This document shows, piece after piece, positions 1-7,390 of a DNA stretch of 8,204 nt. Every line of letters starts with the position of its first letter. The first letter of the stretch is position 1. The notes beneath the pieces were generated by a model. That model was not told where the DNA came from and made no database searches. It worked only from the letters and a program-made list of their open reading frames with translations. Made by a program: the position numbers and the translations under genes. This stretch comes from Paludibacteraceae bacterium (GTDB lineage Bacteria; Bacteroidota; Bacteroidia; Bacteroidales; Paludibacteraceae), in contig JAGPGR010000064.1 in assembly GCA_018055865.1 (NCBI GenBank), forward strand, positions 1 to 8,204. The letters run 5' to 3'.

Positions 1-462
<462 letters not shown>

Positions 463-516
463 CTATTGAGTTAAGTGATTTTGAATATATTAATTTCTTT
501 TATTTATTTGTGTTTT

Positions 517-1695
517 TCAGTTCAAAAAACCGAACAGCCAAACCGGAATCTCGTTCTTCGCTTCAGTTAGCTTGCTGTCTGAAACGTAAATAATGTTCGG
601 ATCATTTTTCTTGTGTTCGCGGCTATCAGCATATTTTAGTTGTAATGAATTATCTATCAGGAAATCAGTATGCCTTTTACCCAGATTTACATTGTGCCGA
701 TCATTCAATGCATTGTAAAGAAATGTTTTTCGTTCACAAACTGCATCCACATCGTTCACCATCACGTGCATAATATTCGTGTTTTGCGGAAAAACAGCTT
801 TTGGCTTTTTAGGAAAATGATCGCCCTCCTCATAAATCCAGTTCAGCAAACGTGCGTCACGGAGGTATTTAATGTAATTCATCACCGTGGAACGTGAAGT
901 TTGGATTTCGTCGCTCAACTGGCTAACATTCAGCGTACAAGGTGCACATTGCATTATAAGATAAAAAAGTTTTCTAATCCTTGAGAGATATTTCAAATCG
1001 ATCTGTTTGATCAACAAAATATCTACTTCCATCATCATATTGATTGTTTTCAGCAAATTCTCGGAGAAGTTTCTCGACTCCAGAAAAAAAGGATAAAAAC
1101 CATGATGCAGATATTCCTGAAAGAAGTTCAACGGATTGACAATATTACAAATATTTTCTGATATTTCGGTATGTTTTTGAATAATTTCTTCAAGTGAATA
1201 TTTCGAAAAATTATTACCGGATTTCAGATTGAGGTATTCACGAAACGAAAAACCGCGAAGATTGTAAGATGCCACCACATCATGAAGGTCAGCATTGCCT
1301 TCTAACAGGCGCATTACCGACGATCCGGAGAAAATAATCTGCAATTCGGGATAGCGATCGTAGCAGTACCTGAGCTCTGCTGACCAATTCTCATATTTGA
1401 ATATCTGATCCAGCAGCAGAGTGCGGCCACCCCGGGCATAAAATTTACCGGCAAAATCAATGAGACTGTGTGTGGTGAAATACAGATTATTGAAATTTAC
1501 ATACAAACATCGGTGATCCTGTGGATCGAAATGGTCTTTGGCAAATTGGAGAAGGAAGGTGGTTTTACCTACACCCCGGCTGCCTTTGATGCCGATAAGC
1601 CGGTGTGACCAATCAATTTCATAAGCCAAAAGTCTTCTGATGGGTGATTCGACACGCTGAACCAGGTATTTATGTGTTTTGAAAAAACCTTCCAT
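517..1695 (-). CDS. AAA-family ATPase with winged-helix segment and degenerate DUF4143-like C-terminus
   Basis: A 392-residue P-loop ATPase of the AAA type common in Bacteroidetes. Walker A is GSRGVGKT at residues 38-45. The Walker B strand is LLLD at 93-96 but is followed by Gln97 where these ATPases usually have Glu. A sensor-like strand IIFSGSS lies at 120-126 and the family signature GFSFREYL at 148-155. Residues about 253-285 read as a winged helix (VSQLSDEIQTSRSTVMNYIK), and residues 320-392 resemble the DUF4143 C-terminus, ending in the typical IPVWLFGFL. In many relatives this end carries an FEVGGK motif of a PD-(D/E)XK nuclease-like fold; here the matching segment LKYADS (353-358) lacks both Glu and Lys. 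The length is normal and the frame unbroken, so it is not an obvious pseudogene. A well-formed promoter lies just upstream and nifJ follows. The cellular role and partner are unknown. Family assignment is firm; function is not. Confidence 0.88.
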   Translation of the reverse strand: MEGFFKTHKYLVQRVESPIRRLLAYEIDWSHRLIGIKGSRGVGKTTFLLQFAKDHFDPQDHRCLYVNFNNLYFTTHSLIDFAGKFYARGGRTLLLDQIFKYENWSAELRYCYDRYPELQIIFSGSSVMRLLEGNADLHDVVASYNLRGFSFREYLNLKSGNNFSKYSLEEIIQKHTEISENICNIVNPLNFFQEYLHHGFYPFFLESRNFSENLLKTINMMMEVDILLIKQIDLKYLSRIRKLFYLIMQCAPCTLNVSQLSDEIQTSRSTVMNYIKYLRDARLLNWIYEEGDHFPKKPKAVFPQNTNIMHVMVNDVDAVCERKTFLYNALNDRHNVNLGKRHTDFLIDNSLQLKYADSREHKKNDPNIIYVSDSKLTEAKNEIPVWLFGFLN

Positions 1696-1715
1696 TTATT
1701 GTTTTATTCAACGTA

Positions 1716-1746
1716 CAAAAATACTTATAATATTTGATTTTGCAAA
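1716..1746 (-). promoter_or_regulatory. Bacteroidetes-type promoter of the ATPase gene
   Basis: Read on the minus strand, TTTG (1743-1746) is followed by a 19-base spacer and TATTTTTG (1716-1723). This matches the Bacteroidetes primary-sigma consensus TTTG-N19-21-TAnnTTTG exactly. Transcription would begin close to 1710, leaving a leader of about 15 bases before the ATG at 1695. It is the best promoter match I found in the window and probably also serves nifJ downstream. Confidence 0.65.
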
Positions 1747-1759
1747 GTGGAGTTTGCAA
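1739..1759. repeat. Paired TTTGCAA repeats over the ATPase promoter -33 box
   Basis: TTTGCAA occurs at 1739-1745 and again at 1753-1759, with start points 14 bases apart. The first copy extends to the palindrome TTTGCAAA (1739-1746), which contains the -33 element of the ATPase promoter. Two spaced copies over a promoter could be an operator, but in AT-rich DNA a 7-base repeat can arise by chance. Confidence 0.3.
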
Positions 1760-1824
1760 TTTGAACGAAAAATCATGTAAATAATTATACTGACGTGAAA
1801 ACAATGAATAGTTACTGCCGGTGT

Positions 1825-1862
1825 AAGGTTTGGATTTCAAACCTTTAATATGTGTTTGAAAT
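1825..1862 (+). repeat. Two mutually exclusive inverted repeats in the divergent spacer
   Basis: AAGGTTTG (1825-1832) pairs perfectly with CAAACCTT (1838-1845) around a 5-base loop. ATTTCAAAC (1834-1842) also pairs perfectly with GTTTGAAAT (1854-1862) around an 11-base loop. The central arm is shared, so only one of the two stems can form at a time. Neither stem is followed by a T-run, so this is not a simple terminator. It lies between the two divergent promoters, upstream of the candidate M28 promoter. It could be an operator with three half-sites or part of an unrecognised transcript. The remaining parts of the 271-base spacer (1696-1966) show only the promoters and repeats listed separately. 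Confidence 0.4.
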
Positions 1863-1936
1863 TATGATTCTCTGTGTGTGACTAAAAAATGTCAGCCAAA
1901 AAAAATGGATTATATCGTAGTTTCCTTATTTTACTT

Positions 1937-1944
1937 TATCTTTG
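1937..1944 (+). promoter_or_regulatory. Candidate -7 element for the M28 peptidase gene
   Basis: TATCTTTG matches the Bacteroidetes -7 consensus TAnnTTTG. No TTTG or TTG lies 19-21 bases upstream, so the -33 box is weak or absent. Transcription would start near 1950, giving a very short A-rich leader before the ATG at 1967, a common arrangement in Bacteroidetes. Confidence 0.42.
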
Positions 1945-1966
1945 GATTTGAAAAAAACAAAAAAAA

Positions 1967-3475
1967 ATGAATACAGTAAAAAGACTTATTTTTTTATGTA
2001 CGGTTGTTTTGTCGTTATCGCTTCACGCACAGAATAAAGTGACGAAACAGATAATGGAAACAGGTAAAAATGATAACAGAACCATGCAGCACCTGGATAT
2101 CCTGACCAATCGAATTGGTGGAAGACCTGTCGGATCTGACGCATATACTAATGCTACATACTGGGTAGCCGGCTTACTGGAGAAGTGGGGATTAGAGGTT
2201 GAAATTCAGGAAGTTGGTGAGCTGCCTGTAGGTTTTAACCGTGGACCCTGGTTTGGAAGAGCGCTTGGCGAACCGGGCTTTACTCTGGATTTTGTAACTC
2301 CTTCTTACACAGCAGGTACAAAAGGACTTCAGCGGGGTCAGGTGTTGTTAGAACCAAAGACCCTTCAGGAACTTGAGCGTATGAAAGGTGTACTGAAAGG
2401 TGCCTGGGTGCTGATTGAAGGTAAAAGTAACGGTTTTCCAATAGATTTTTCAGCGAAAGGCGATTCCATTCGTGAAGCAGTGAAAAACCACAACCGGGAA
2501 GCAAAATCTGACACAACGAAGAAAACTGAGCCGGCATTATTTTACAAGGAAATGAAAGCAGCCGGTATTTTAGGCATTATCCAATCGGCTCCGGTTCCTT
2601 TAGTAGCACTATACGACCGAAATAACCTAATGCAAATGACTTTTGACAATTTGCCGGATCTGCCGGATATAAAATTGAATGAATCACAGTACAAAATCAT
2701 CAGAGAAAAGGTTGAGAAACGAGAATTCGTACTTTTGGAATTTGATATACGCAATTATTTTAAGCCCGGACCTGTGAAATATCATAATGTAATAGGAAAA
2801 ATTAAGGGTGTAAAATATCCCGATGAATATGTAATGACAGGCTGCCATCTGGATTCACACGATGCAGCTACGGGAGGCGTGGTTTGTGGAACGGGCGTAG
2901 CACCCAATCTGGAAATGGCACGAATGATAATGTTGGCAGGCGGAAATCGCCCTGACCGAACTATTTTATTCTGTTTTTGGGCCGGCGAGGAGTATGGTTT
3001 TCTTGGCTCAAAATATTGGGTTGAACACAACTTGGATAAACTTCCGCGAATATCCAACTATTTCAATCGCGATGGCGGTCCTACAGCGGCTTCAGGTCTG
3101 GTAGTACCCGAAAAGATAATTGAGGATATTAAAAAATGCACCGAAGGACTCGAAAATTTTGAACCAAAAATACCATTCAAGATTGAAACCAGCAAAATCC
3201 ATCCTGTTGTTGTGCCTGACAAACCAGGGCATACTGATGAAGCTTACTTTGCTATGAATGGTGTACCTACATTGCAGTTTAAGAATTCGGATCCGCTTGG
3301 ATACAACTTCAGTTACCGCGAAATATGGCATACAAACCGCGATCTTTACAACATGAGCATACCTGAATACATGAATTATACTTCAGTAATACAAGCTGTT
3401 ACGGTTTATAACCTGGCAAATTTAAAACGACTGCTTCCCCGAAACGAAATTTATAAACAAAATACCGCAAAGTAA
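1967..3475 (+). CDS. Secreted M28-family metallopeptidase (carboxypeptidase Q-like), with an altered metal-ligand position
   Basis: A 502-residue exported zinc peptidase. The N-terminus is a type I signal peptide, probably cleaved after LHA at about residue 21. A PA-like (protease-associated) region occupies roughly residues 100-270, with LKGAWVLIEG near its start and AAGILGIIQSA later. The catalytic M28 domain follows. His294 and Asp296 lie in HLDSHD, Glu341 and Glu342 in WAGEEYGFLGS, Asp369 in NYFNRDGG and His455 in IWHTNRDLY. These match the M28 metal ligands, catalytic Glu and orienting Asp. The metal-bridging Asp, expected 12 residues after the first His (as in HLDSWDVGQGAMDD of human carboxypeptidase Q), is Val306 here. 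The protein may therefore be catalytically impaired or unusual. The ATG at 1967 follows an A-rich leader and gives a proper signal peptide. The sixA-like gene begins 40 bases downstream, so co-transcription is likely. The natural substrate is unknown; peptide scavenging in the periplasm or outside is inferred. Confidence 0.9.
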   Translation: MNTVKRLIFLCTVVLSLSLHAQNKVTKQIMETGKNDNRTMQHLDILTNRIGGRPVGSDAYTNATYWVAGLLEKWGLEVEIQEVGELPVGFNRGPWFGRALGEPGFTLDFVTPSYTAGTKGLQRGQVLLEPKTLQELERMKGVLKGAWVLIEGKSNGFPIDFSAKGDSIREAVKNHNREAKSDTTKKTEPALFYKEMKAAGILGIIQSAPVPLVALYDRNNLMQMTFDNLPDLPDIKLNESQYKIIREKVEKREFVLLEFDIRNYFKPGPVKYHNVIGKIKGVKYPDEYVMTGCHLDSHDAATGGVVCGTGVAPNLEMARMIMLAGGNRPDRTILFCFWAGEEYGFLGSKYWVEHNLDKLPRISNYFNRDGGPTAASGLVVPEKIIEDIKKCTEGLENFEPKIPFKIETSKIHPVVVPDKPGHTDEAYFAMNGVPTLQFKNSDPLGYNFSYREIWHTNRDLYNMSIPEYMNYTSVIQAVTVYNLANLKRLLPRNEIYKQNTAK

Positions 3476-3515
3476 ACATAAAACTGTTTTTTTGAATTAA
3501 TTATTCGCCACTCCG

Positions 3516-4004
3516 ATGAAAACGCTAATCATACTCCGACACGGCAAGGCAGAGCCTTATGATGCAAAACCTGATGATTTTGACAGAGTACTGGCAGAAA
3601 GAGGAAAAAGAAATGCCGGCGATATGGGTCAGTTAATTCTGAAAAAATTCGGAGTTCCTGAACTGATTTTGGCTTCGGCAGCCGCCCGGGCATCCGAAAC
3701 TGCTTCACTTGCCGCTGTAGCTTTGGGATATCCTGCAGAAAGGATACAAACGGACGTTAATTTATATCTGGTTTCGGCCGGAAGAATGCTGAAAACGCTC
3801 TGCCGATTGTCAAATGAAATTAATAGTTGCCTCCTGGTGGGCCATAATCCGGGTTTGACAGATCTGATTAATCTGCTGAACGTGAGGATTGACAACCTTC
3901 CAACCGGTTCGGCTGCCTGTTTTAACTTCAAAACTGATTTGTGGAGTGAAATATCTGCGGGAAATGCCCGATTTCAGTGGTTGCAACTGGCCAGAGAACT
4001 TTAA
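3516..4004 (+). CDS. sixA: SixA-type phosphohistidine phosphatase
   Basis: A 162-residue cytoplasmic histidine-phosphatase-superfamily protein, almost the same length as E. coli SixA (161 residues). The catalytic RHG is at residues 8-10, with His9 the expected phospho-acceptor. Arg58 in ARASETA and His110 in VGHNPGL complete the usual phosphate pocket. The AERGKRNA segment at 27-34 is also typical of SixA. In E. coli this protein removes phosphate from histidine residues, reported for ArcB and for the nitrogen phosphotransferase system; the target in this organism cannot be told from the window. It begins 40 bases after the M28 gene on the same strand with no TAnnTTTG motif in the gap, so it probably shares that transcript. 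It ends 31 bases from the convergent tsaB. It could be a broader phosphoglycerate-mutase-like phosphatase, but the small size and motif spacing favour SixA. Confidence 0.88.
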   Translation: MKTLIILRHGKAEPYDAKPDDFDRVLAERGKRNAGDMGQLILKKFGVPELILASAAARASETASLAAVALGYPAERIQTDVNLYLVSAGRMLKTLCRLSNEINSCLLVGHNPGLTDLINLLNVRIDNLPTGSAACFNFKTDLWSEISAGNARFQWLQLAREL

Positions 4005-4035
4005 AGAAACTTTTCAGATTACAGGATGAGTAAGT

Positions 4036-4722
4036 TCAAAACAGTTTTTTGGATACGGTAGTTTGAAACTCCTTGAGGTAAAAGGGCTCAAAATAAGCCA
4101 CGTCAGCAAAGTCATTTGCCGTAAATTTATGTTCGGCTAACTGAATCATGTTTTTCGCCTGTGGCTCAACATCATCAATAAAACGGGCATTAGGGTGGGT
4201 GAGCAACGGTTTGCATTTAGCCGAACCATTGCCGAAAAAATATACCGGCTGATGTTCAAGCATATCGTTGTAAGAATCTTCTGTGATTATATCTGCAGAA
4301 ATCTCCCGTTTCAATTCCAGTTTATCAGTATAAAAAGCCGAGTACACTTCCATTCTGCGTGCGTCAATCATGGGACAAAATAATGCACGCGTTTCCTGAA
4401 TTCCGGTTTTCAAAGCTTCTGCTACCATGATTTCGAGCGTGCTGACCGCAATGAGCGGAACATTGTAACCATAACACAATCCTTTGGCGGTAGAAACTCC
4501 AATGCGTAATCCGGTGTATGAACCCGGTCCTGCGCTTACAGCTATTGCATCTGTTTTCAGGTTCAATTCCTTCATTTTCTCAATGGCTTGTTGCACAAAA
4601 GGACTGAGCATGGCGGCATGATTCATTCCTTCATGATTTGAAACATCAAAAATGCAGCTGCCGTTGTGACTCAGAGCTACCGAACATACATTGACAGAGG
4701 TTTCGATATGTAAAATAGTCAT
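4036..4722 (-). CDS. tsaB: tRNA threonylcarbamoyladenosine biosynthesis protein TsaB
   Basis: A 228-residue ASKHA-fold protein. TsaB (formerly YeaZ) is the non-catalytic partner of TsaD and works with TsaE to transfer threonylcarbamoyl to A37 of ANN-decoding tRNAs in the cytoplasm. Evidence is the N-terminal ILHIETS (residues 3-9), the block MNHAAMLSPFV (33-43) and the hallmark SAGPGSYTGLRIGVSTAKGL at 63-82. The length is normal. The metal-binding His residues of TsaD are not expected in TsaB. It is the third gene of a leftward cluster, starting 78 bases after the outer-membrane barrel gene stops, with no promoter consensus in the gap and only a small inverted repeat. Co-transcription with the two envelope genes is plausible but looks incidental to its function. 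It converges on sixA with 31 bases between stop codons, where I see no convincing terminator. Confidence 0.95.
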   Translation of the reverse strand: MTILHIETSVNVCSVALSHNGSCIFDVSNHEGMNHAAMLSPFVQQAIEKMKELNLKTDAIAVSAGPGSYTGLRIGVSTAKGLCYGYNVPLIAVSTLEIMVAEALKTGIQETRALFCPMIDARRMEVYSAFYTDKLELKREISADIITEDSYNDMLEHQPVYFFGNGSAKCKPLLTHPNARFIDDVEPQAKNMIQLAEHKFTANDFADVAYFEPFYLKEFQTTVSKKLF

Positions 4723-4747
4723 TGTGTAAAGGGTTTGATAATCAGCG

Positions 4748-4771
4748 TGTTGAACTGTGCCCGATTCAACA
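4748..4771 (-). repeat. Inverted repeat in the leader of tsaB
   Basis: TGTTGAA (4748-4754) pairs with TTCAACA (4765-4771) around a 10-base loop. It lies in the 78-base gap between the barrel gene stop and the tsaB start. On the minus strand no T-run follows, so it is not an intrinsic terminator. On that strand it could be a leader hairpin for tsaB. Support is limited to the pairing itself. Confidence 0.28.
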
Positions 4772-4800
4772 ACATGAAATTCTGTGTGTTTTTTTGTAAT

Positions 4801-5472
4801 TTATTCTTTTCCGGTAAGTTGAAAATACCATCCTATATTCAACGCAGCGTTGAAGTGATTGGAAGCTGCAAAATAATCGCTTTTGGTGTTAGCAAAAACA
4901 TCGCTCAGGCCATAATAGGCTCGTAATTCAAGTTGAAAAACTCCGGCTTTGCGGGTATGTAGATTATAACCCGTTCCGATTGCAAGTCCGTAGTCAAACG
5001 GGAAATAGACCGGCTTCACGTGTTGTTCTGCTTCTGAATTTTCAGTATTATTTACGAGTACCGATTCGTTGAAGAGATAACTTACCTTAGGCCCGATATT
5101 AACAATAAACCGGTGCGTTTTACCCAGATAAAGATGTGTGAGAAAAGGCATTTCGAAGTAGTTGAGCCGGCGCGCATACTTACTGCCTTCTTCCTCCCAG
5201 CCGCGCTGCGAATAATTGAGTTCCACCTGCAAACCAACGTTCTTCTGAGTGATATATCTGAACGAAATACCTCCGTTGTAGGCAAGCAGAGGCAATTGGC
5301 GAACGGTTGGATTAAAAAGTATCATCGACCCGCTGGCACCAAATGTTGTGCCGATGTAAATTTCTGCAGGATCGAATAATATGGTTTGAGCATGTGCTGA
5401 TTTACAGGAAATCAACATCAGAAATACCAGAAAAATGATTAGTGGGATTTTTTTAATTCTTTTTTGCTTCAT
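4801..5472 (-). CDS. Outer-membrane beta-barrel protein, PorT-like
   Basis: A 223-residue exported protein. Residues 1-28 form a signal peptide with a Lys/Arg-rich start (KQKRIKK), a hydrophobic core (IPLIIFLVFLMLI) and a likely cleavage after AHA. The rest alternates polar and hydrophobic residues in short strands rich in Tyr and Phe, ending IGWYFQLTGKE. Features such as GISFRYITQKNVGLQVELNYSQRGW and YFEMPFLTHLYLG are typical of the small Bacteroidetes barrels annotated as PorT family or outer membrane beta-barrel. I chose the ATG at 5472; a TTG six bases upstream (5478) is in frame but less likely. The gene overlaps the end of the LysM gene by 20 bases, so translation is probably coupled. 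A lipobox-like LISC (20-23) is present, but barrel proteins normally use signal peptidase I. PorT itself takes part in type IX secretion in Porphyromonas; orthology is not established here, and a generic barrel is equally possible. Confidence 0.8.
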   Translation of the reverse strand: MKQKRIKKIPLIIFLVFLMLISCKSAHAQTILFDPAEIYIGTTFGASGSMILFNPTVRQLPLLAYNGGISFRYITQKNVGLQVELNYSQRGWEEEGSKYARRLNYFEMPFLTHLYLGKTHRFIVNIGPKVSYLFNESVLVNNTENSEAEQHVKPVYFPFDYGLAIGTGYNLHTRKAGVFQLELRAYYGLSDVFANTKSDYFAASNHFNAALNIGWYFQLTGKE

Positions 5473-7324
5473 CTTCAATCAGATACATTTGTTGGTTTAC
5501 AAAACCGCCGTTTTTTTCTGTTTTTACAAATTTCAGATCGGACTGAACTCCATTGTCGAATATCAACGATTGAGTGGATGGGTTGAATGTAAAGCCGTCT
5601 TTTTTCATAGTCGAAAGAAAAAACGAGGTAAGATCGTATCCTAATAAATCAAAACGGGGATTTTTGTTCGAGCGAAATTTTCCATAATATTTCTGATATT
5701 CCTGTTCGTAAAACTCTGTAGCTTCAGTATTGCCGGCAAATGGTGAAATATAATACATACGCGGTTTCTTGCTTTTAGAGTTTCTCCAGGCATATTGTCC
5801 GATAACACCCAAATCGAACTTCGAATGTAAATCATATAACTTATTCAGATAGGTCTGAACAGATTTTTCGTCTTCCGTATCGAAAATAATAATATTTTTA
5901 TTGACCGATGAAAGATGATCCTGGATGTTTTCGGCTTCCGAACCTGTTATTTTCCGATAAGTTGTATTTTGTTTGTCGAGTTTTTTCATCAGGTAACTGA
6001 AAAAATCCATCCCTTCGTCCGACCATTTGACGTTTCCGGTTTCTACAAAAAGAAGATTGGTATCTTTGAATCTGCTGTTTAACAGGTTTACCAAAAAATC
6101 ATTTTGAAGTTCCTGATCCGGATTGAACTGGAATATATATGGATTGGAGTCGATATGACTTGTTTTGGAACTGAAAGGTATCACTGTGTTAATCCTCCGA
6201 CGTTTGGCAAAGTCGGCCAGCACAGGTATCTGAGCCGTATAAGCCGGACCGATTATCAGATCCATTTCCTGCATTTCGGGTTTGTTTATCACATCGAAAA
6301 CCATCGTTTCGTTTTTTTCGATATCATAGGTGAAAACTTCGAAATTCACATCACCGTTTTTAGCATTGTTAATAGCCAGCAATGAACCCATGTAGAATTC
6401 AATAAACTTTTCGACGGTAGGGTCGCTCTGGCTACTTGAAAGCATGAAAGGAAGGAGATAAGCTATTTTATACGTGTCTTTTCCTACAGTTGGTTTTGGC
6501 TTGTTGACTACAACTTGTTGTGTGTTATCCTCAAGGGTACTGGTAGTGCTTGTTCCAGTTCCTGATTTGAATGGAATTTTGAGCGTGGTTCCGATTTTGA
6601 GTCCATCTTTTGATTCGGGATTCAGAATTTTTATCTCATCAATACTTACATTATATTTCTTGCTAATGGAATAAAAAGTTTCCTTTGGCTCCACAATATG
6701 GGTTATGAAATTACTTTCTGATCCTATATGGAGTGTTCTTTCAGATGATTGAGCGGTAGGTTGAGGTTTCGTTTCTTCCTTTTTGGGTTGAGTTACAGGT
6801 TTTTCAGTAGTTTTTGTTTCTTCCTTTTTTACTGAAGTTTCTGTCTTTACAGGTATTGTGGATGAACTTTTTACTACCGGAATGCGAATTACATCGCCCG
6901 GATGGAGGCCGCGCTCGAATATTTGTGGATTTGCCTGAATAATAACTTCCTGTGTTACATTATATTTACGGCTAATGGCAAAAAGCGTCTGCCTGCGTTC
7001 TACTGTATGTAAGATGTACTCGATATTCTCTGAAACAGACTGTTTTGAAACTGCTTGTGGCCTTTTACCTGATGTTTTGGGAATAAGAATTTCCTGCCCC
7101 GCCTTCAGTCCATCGTGAATTTGAGGATTTATATTGTTGATATCAGATTGTGATACCCCGAACTTCTTGCTGATGGCATACAATCCTTCAGAGGGTTGTA
7201 CGTTGTATCTGTAGTATTCTTTACCGTTAATAATTTCAATCGGGTAGGAGGCTTGCTGAGTGTAAGCTATTGGCGAATAGCAGATTAAGCCTGATATCAG
7301 CAGAATAATAAACTTAAGCTTCAT
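5453..7324 (-). CDS. Exported protein with three LysM domains and a type 1 periplasmic-binding-protein fold
   Basis: A 623-residue protein with a type I signal peptide (cleavage near residues 20-23). Three LysM peptidoglycan-binding modules lie at about residues 38-82, 103-149 and 206-251, each with the pattern of a Val/Tyr-rich strand, SK(K)(F/Y)xVS and a final (I/L)KIP-like strand. A linker rich in Lys, Thr, Pro and Glu (150-204) separates LysM2 and LysM3. From about 285 (YKIAYLLPFM) to 615 the protein resembles a type 1 periplasmic binding protein of the LivK class, with LIIGPAYTAQIPVLADFA in the usual position for the ligand-cleft region. Such proteins are often annotated as PBP1 and LysM-containing in Bacteroidetes. 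No transporter genes are adjacent, so solute uptake is not supported. A cell-wall anchored sensor or a regulator of wall synthesis, loosely comparable with LpoA whose C-terminal domain has the same fold, is my inference. It heads the cluster with the overlapping barrel gene. Confidence 0.9.
   Translation of the reverse strand: MKLKFIILLISGLICYSPIAYTQQASYPIEIINGKEYYRYNVQPSEGLYAISKKFGVSQSDINNINPQIHDGLKAGQEILIPKTSGKRPQAVSKQSVSENIEYILHTVERRQTLFAISRKYNVTQEVIIQANPQIFERGLHPGDVIRIPVVKSSSTIPVKTETSVKKEETKTTEKPVTQPKKEETKPQPTAQSSERTLHIGSESNFITHIVEPKETFYSISKKYNVSIDEIKILNPESKDGLKIGTTLKIPFKSGTGTSTTSTLEDNTQQVVVNKPKPTVGKDTYKIAYLLPFMLSSSQSDPTVEKFIEFYMGSLLAINNAKNGDVNFEVFTYDIEKNETMVFDVINKPEMQEMDLIIGPAYTAQIPVLADFAKRRRINTVIPFSSKTSHIDSNPYIFQFNPDQELQNDFLVNLLNSRFKDTNLLFVETGNVKWSDEGMDFFSYLMKKLDKQNTTYRKITGSEAENIQDHLSSVNKNIIIFDTEDEKSVQTYLNKLYDLHSKFDLGVIGQYAWRNSKSKKPRMYYISPFAGNTEATEFYEQEYQKYYGKFRSNKNPRFDLLGYDLTSFFLSTMKKDGFTFNPSTQSLIFDNGVQSDLKFVKTEKNGGFVNQQMYLIEDEAKKN
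6771..6829 (-). repeat. Direct repeat coding for the KKEET linker motif
   Basis: The 14-base sequence GTTTCTTCCTTTTT occurs at 6771-6784 and again at 6816-6829, exactly 45 bases (15 codons) apart and in the same frame. It encodes the two KKEET copies in the Lys/Glu/Thr/Pro-rich linker between LysM2 and LysM3. In-frame duplication or slippage could lengthen or shorten this linker without breaking the protein. Confidence 0.6.
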
Positions 7325-7382
7325 GTCTTGAAATTATAATTACACAATCCTTTTGTTCTGTTTTTTTCAAAAAAACTTTTTA

Positions 7383-7390
7383 CAAATGTA
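7383..7390 (-). promoter_or_regulatory. Candidate -7 element for the LysM/barrel/tsaB cluster
   Basis: On the minus strand TACATTTG matches TAnnTTTG. No good -33 TTTG lies 19-21 bases upstream, so support is partial. Transcription from here would give a leader of roughly 50 bases before the ATG at 7324, containing an A/T-only palindrome (7360-7376) of doubtful meaning. The rest of the 201-base spacer (7325-7525) shows no other clear signal, and I found no convincing promoter for the rightward gene. Confidence 0.42.

Noticed and set aside
3995..4037. Possible terminator between sixA and tsaB (GAACTT pairing with AAGTTC)
   Set aside because: Only six base pairs with a loop of about 30 bases; no stable stem.
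5403..5414. Lipobox-like LISC in the barrel protein signal peptide, suggesting a lipoprotein
   Set aside because: The mature sequence is a transmembrane-barrel type, and an AHA signal peptidase I site follows five residues later; a lipid anchor is possible but less likely.
5473..5478. TTG start two codons upstream of the barrel ATG
   Set aside because: An in-frame ATG at 5472 gives a normal signal peptide; the TTG adds only two residues and has no better ribosome site.
7360..7376. GTTTTTTT-C-AAAAAAAC palindrome in the LysM gene leader
   Set aside because: A one-base centre cannot form a full hairpin, and T/A runs are common in this AT-rich spacer.
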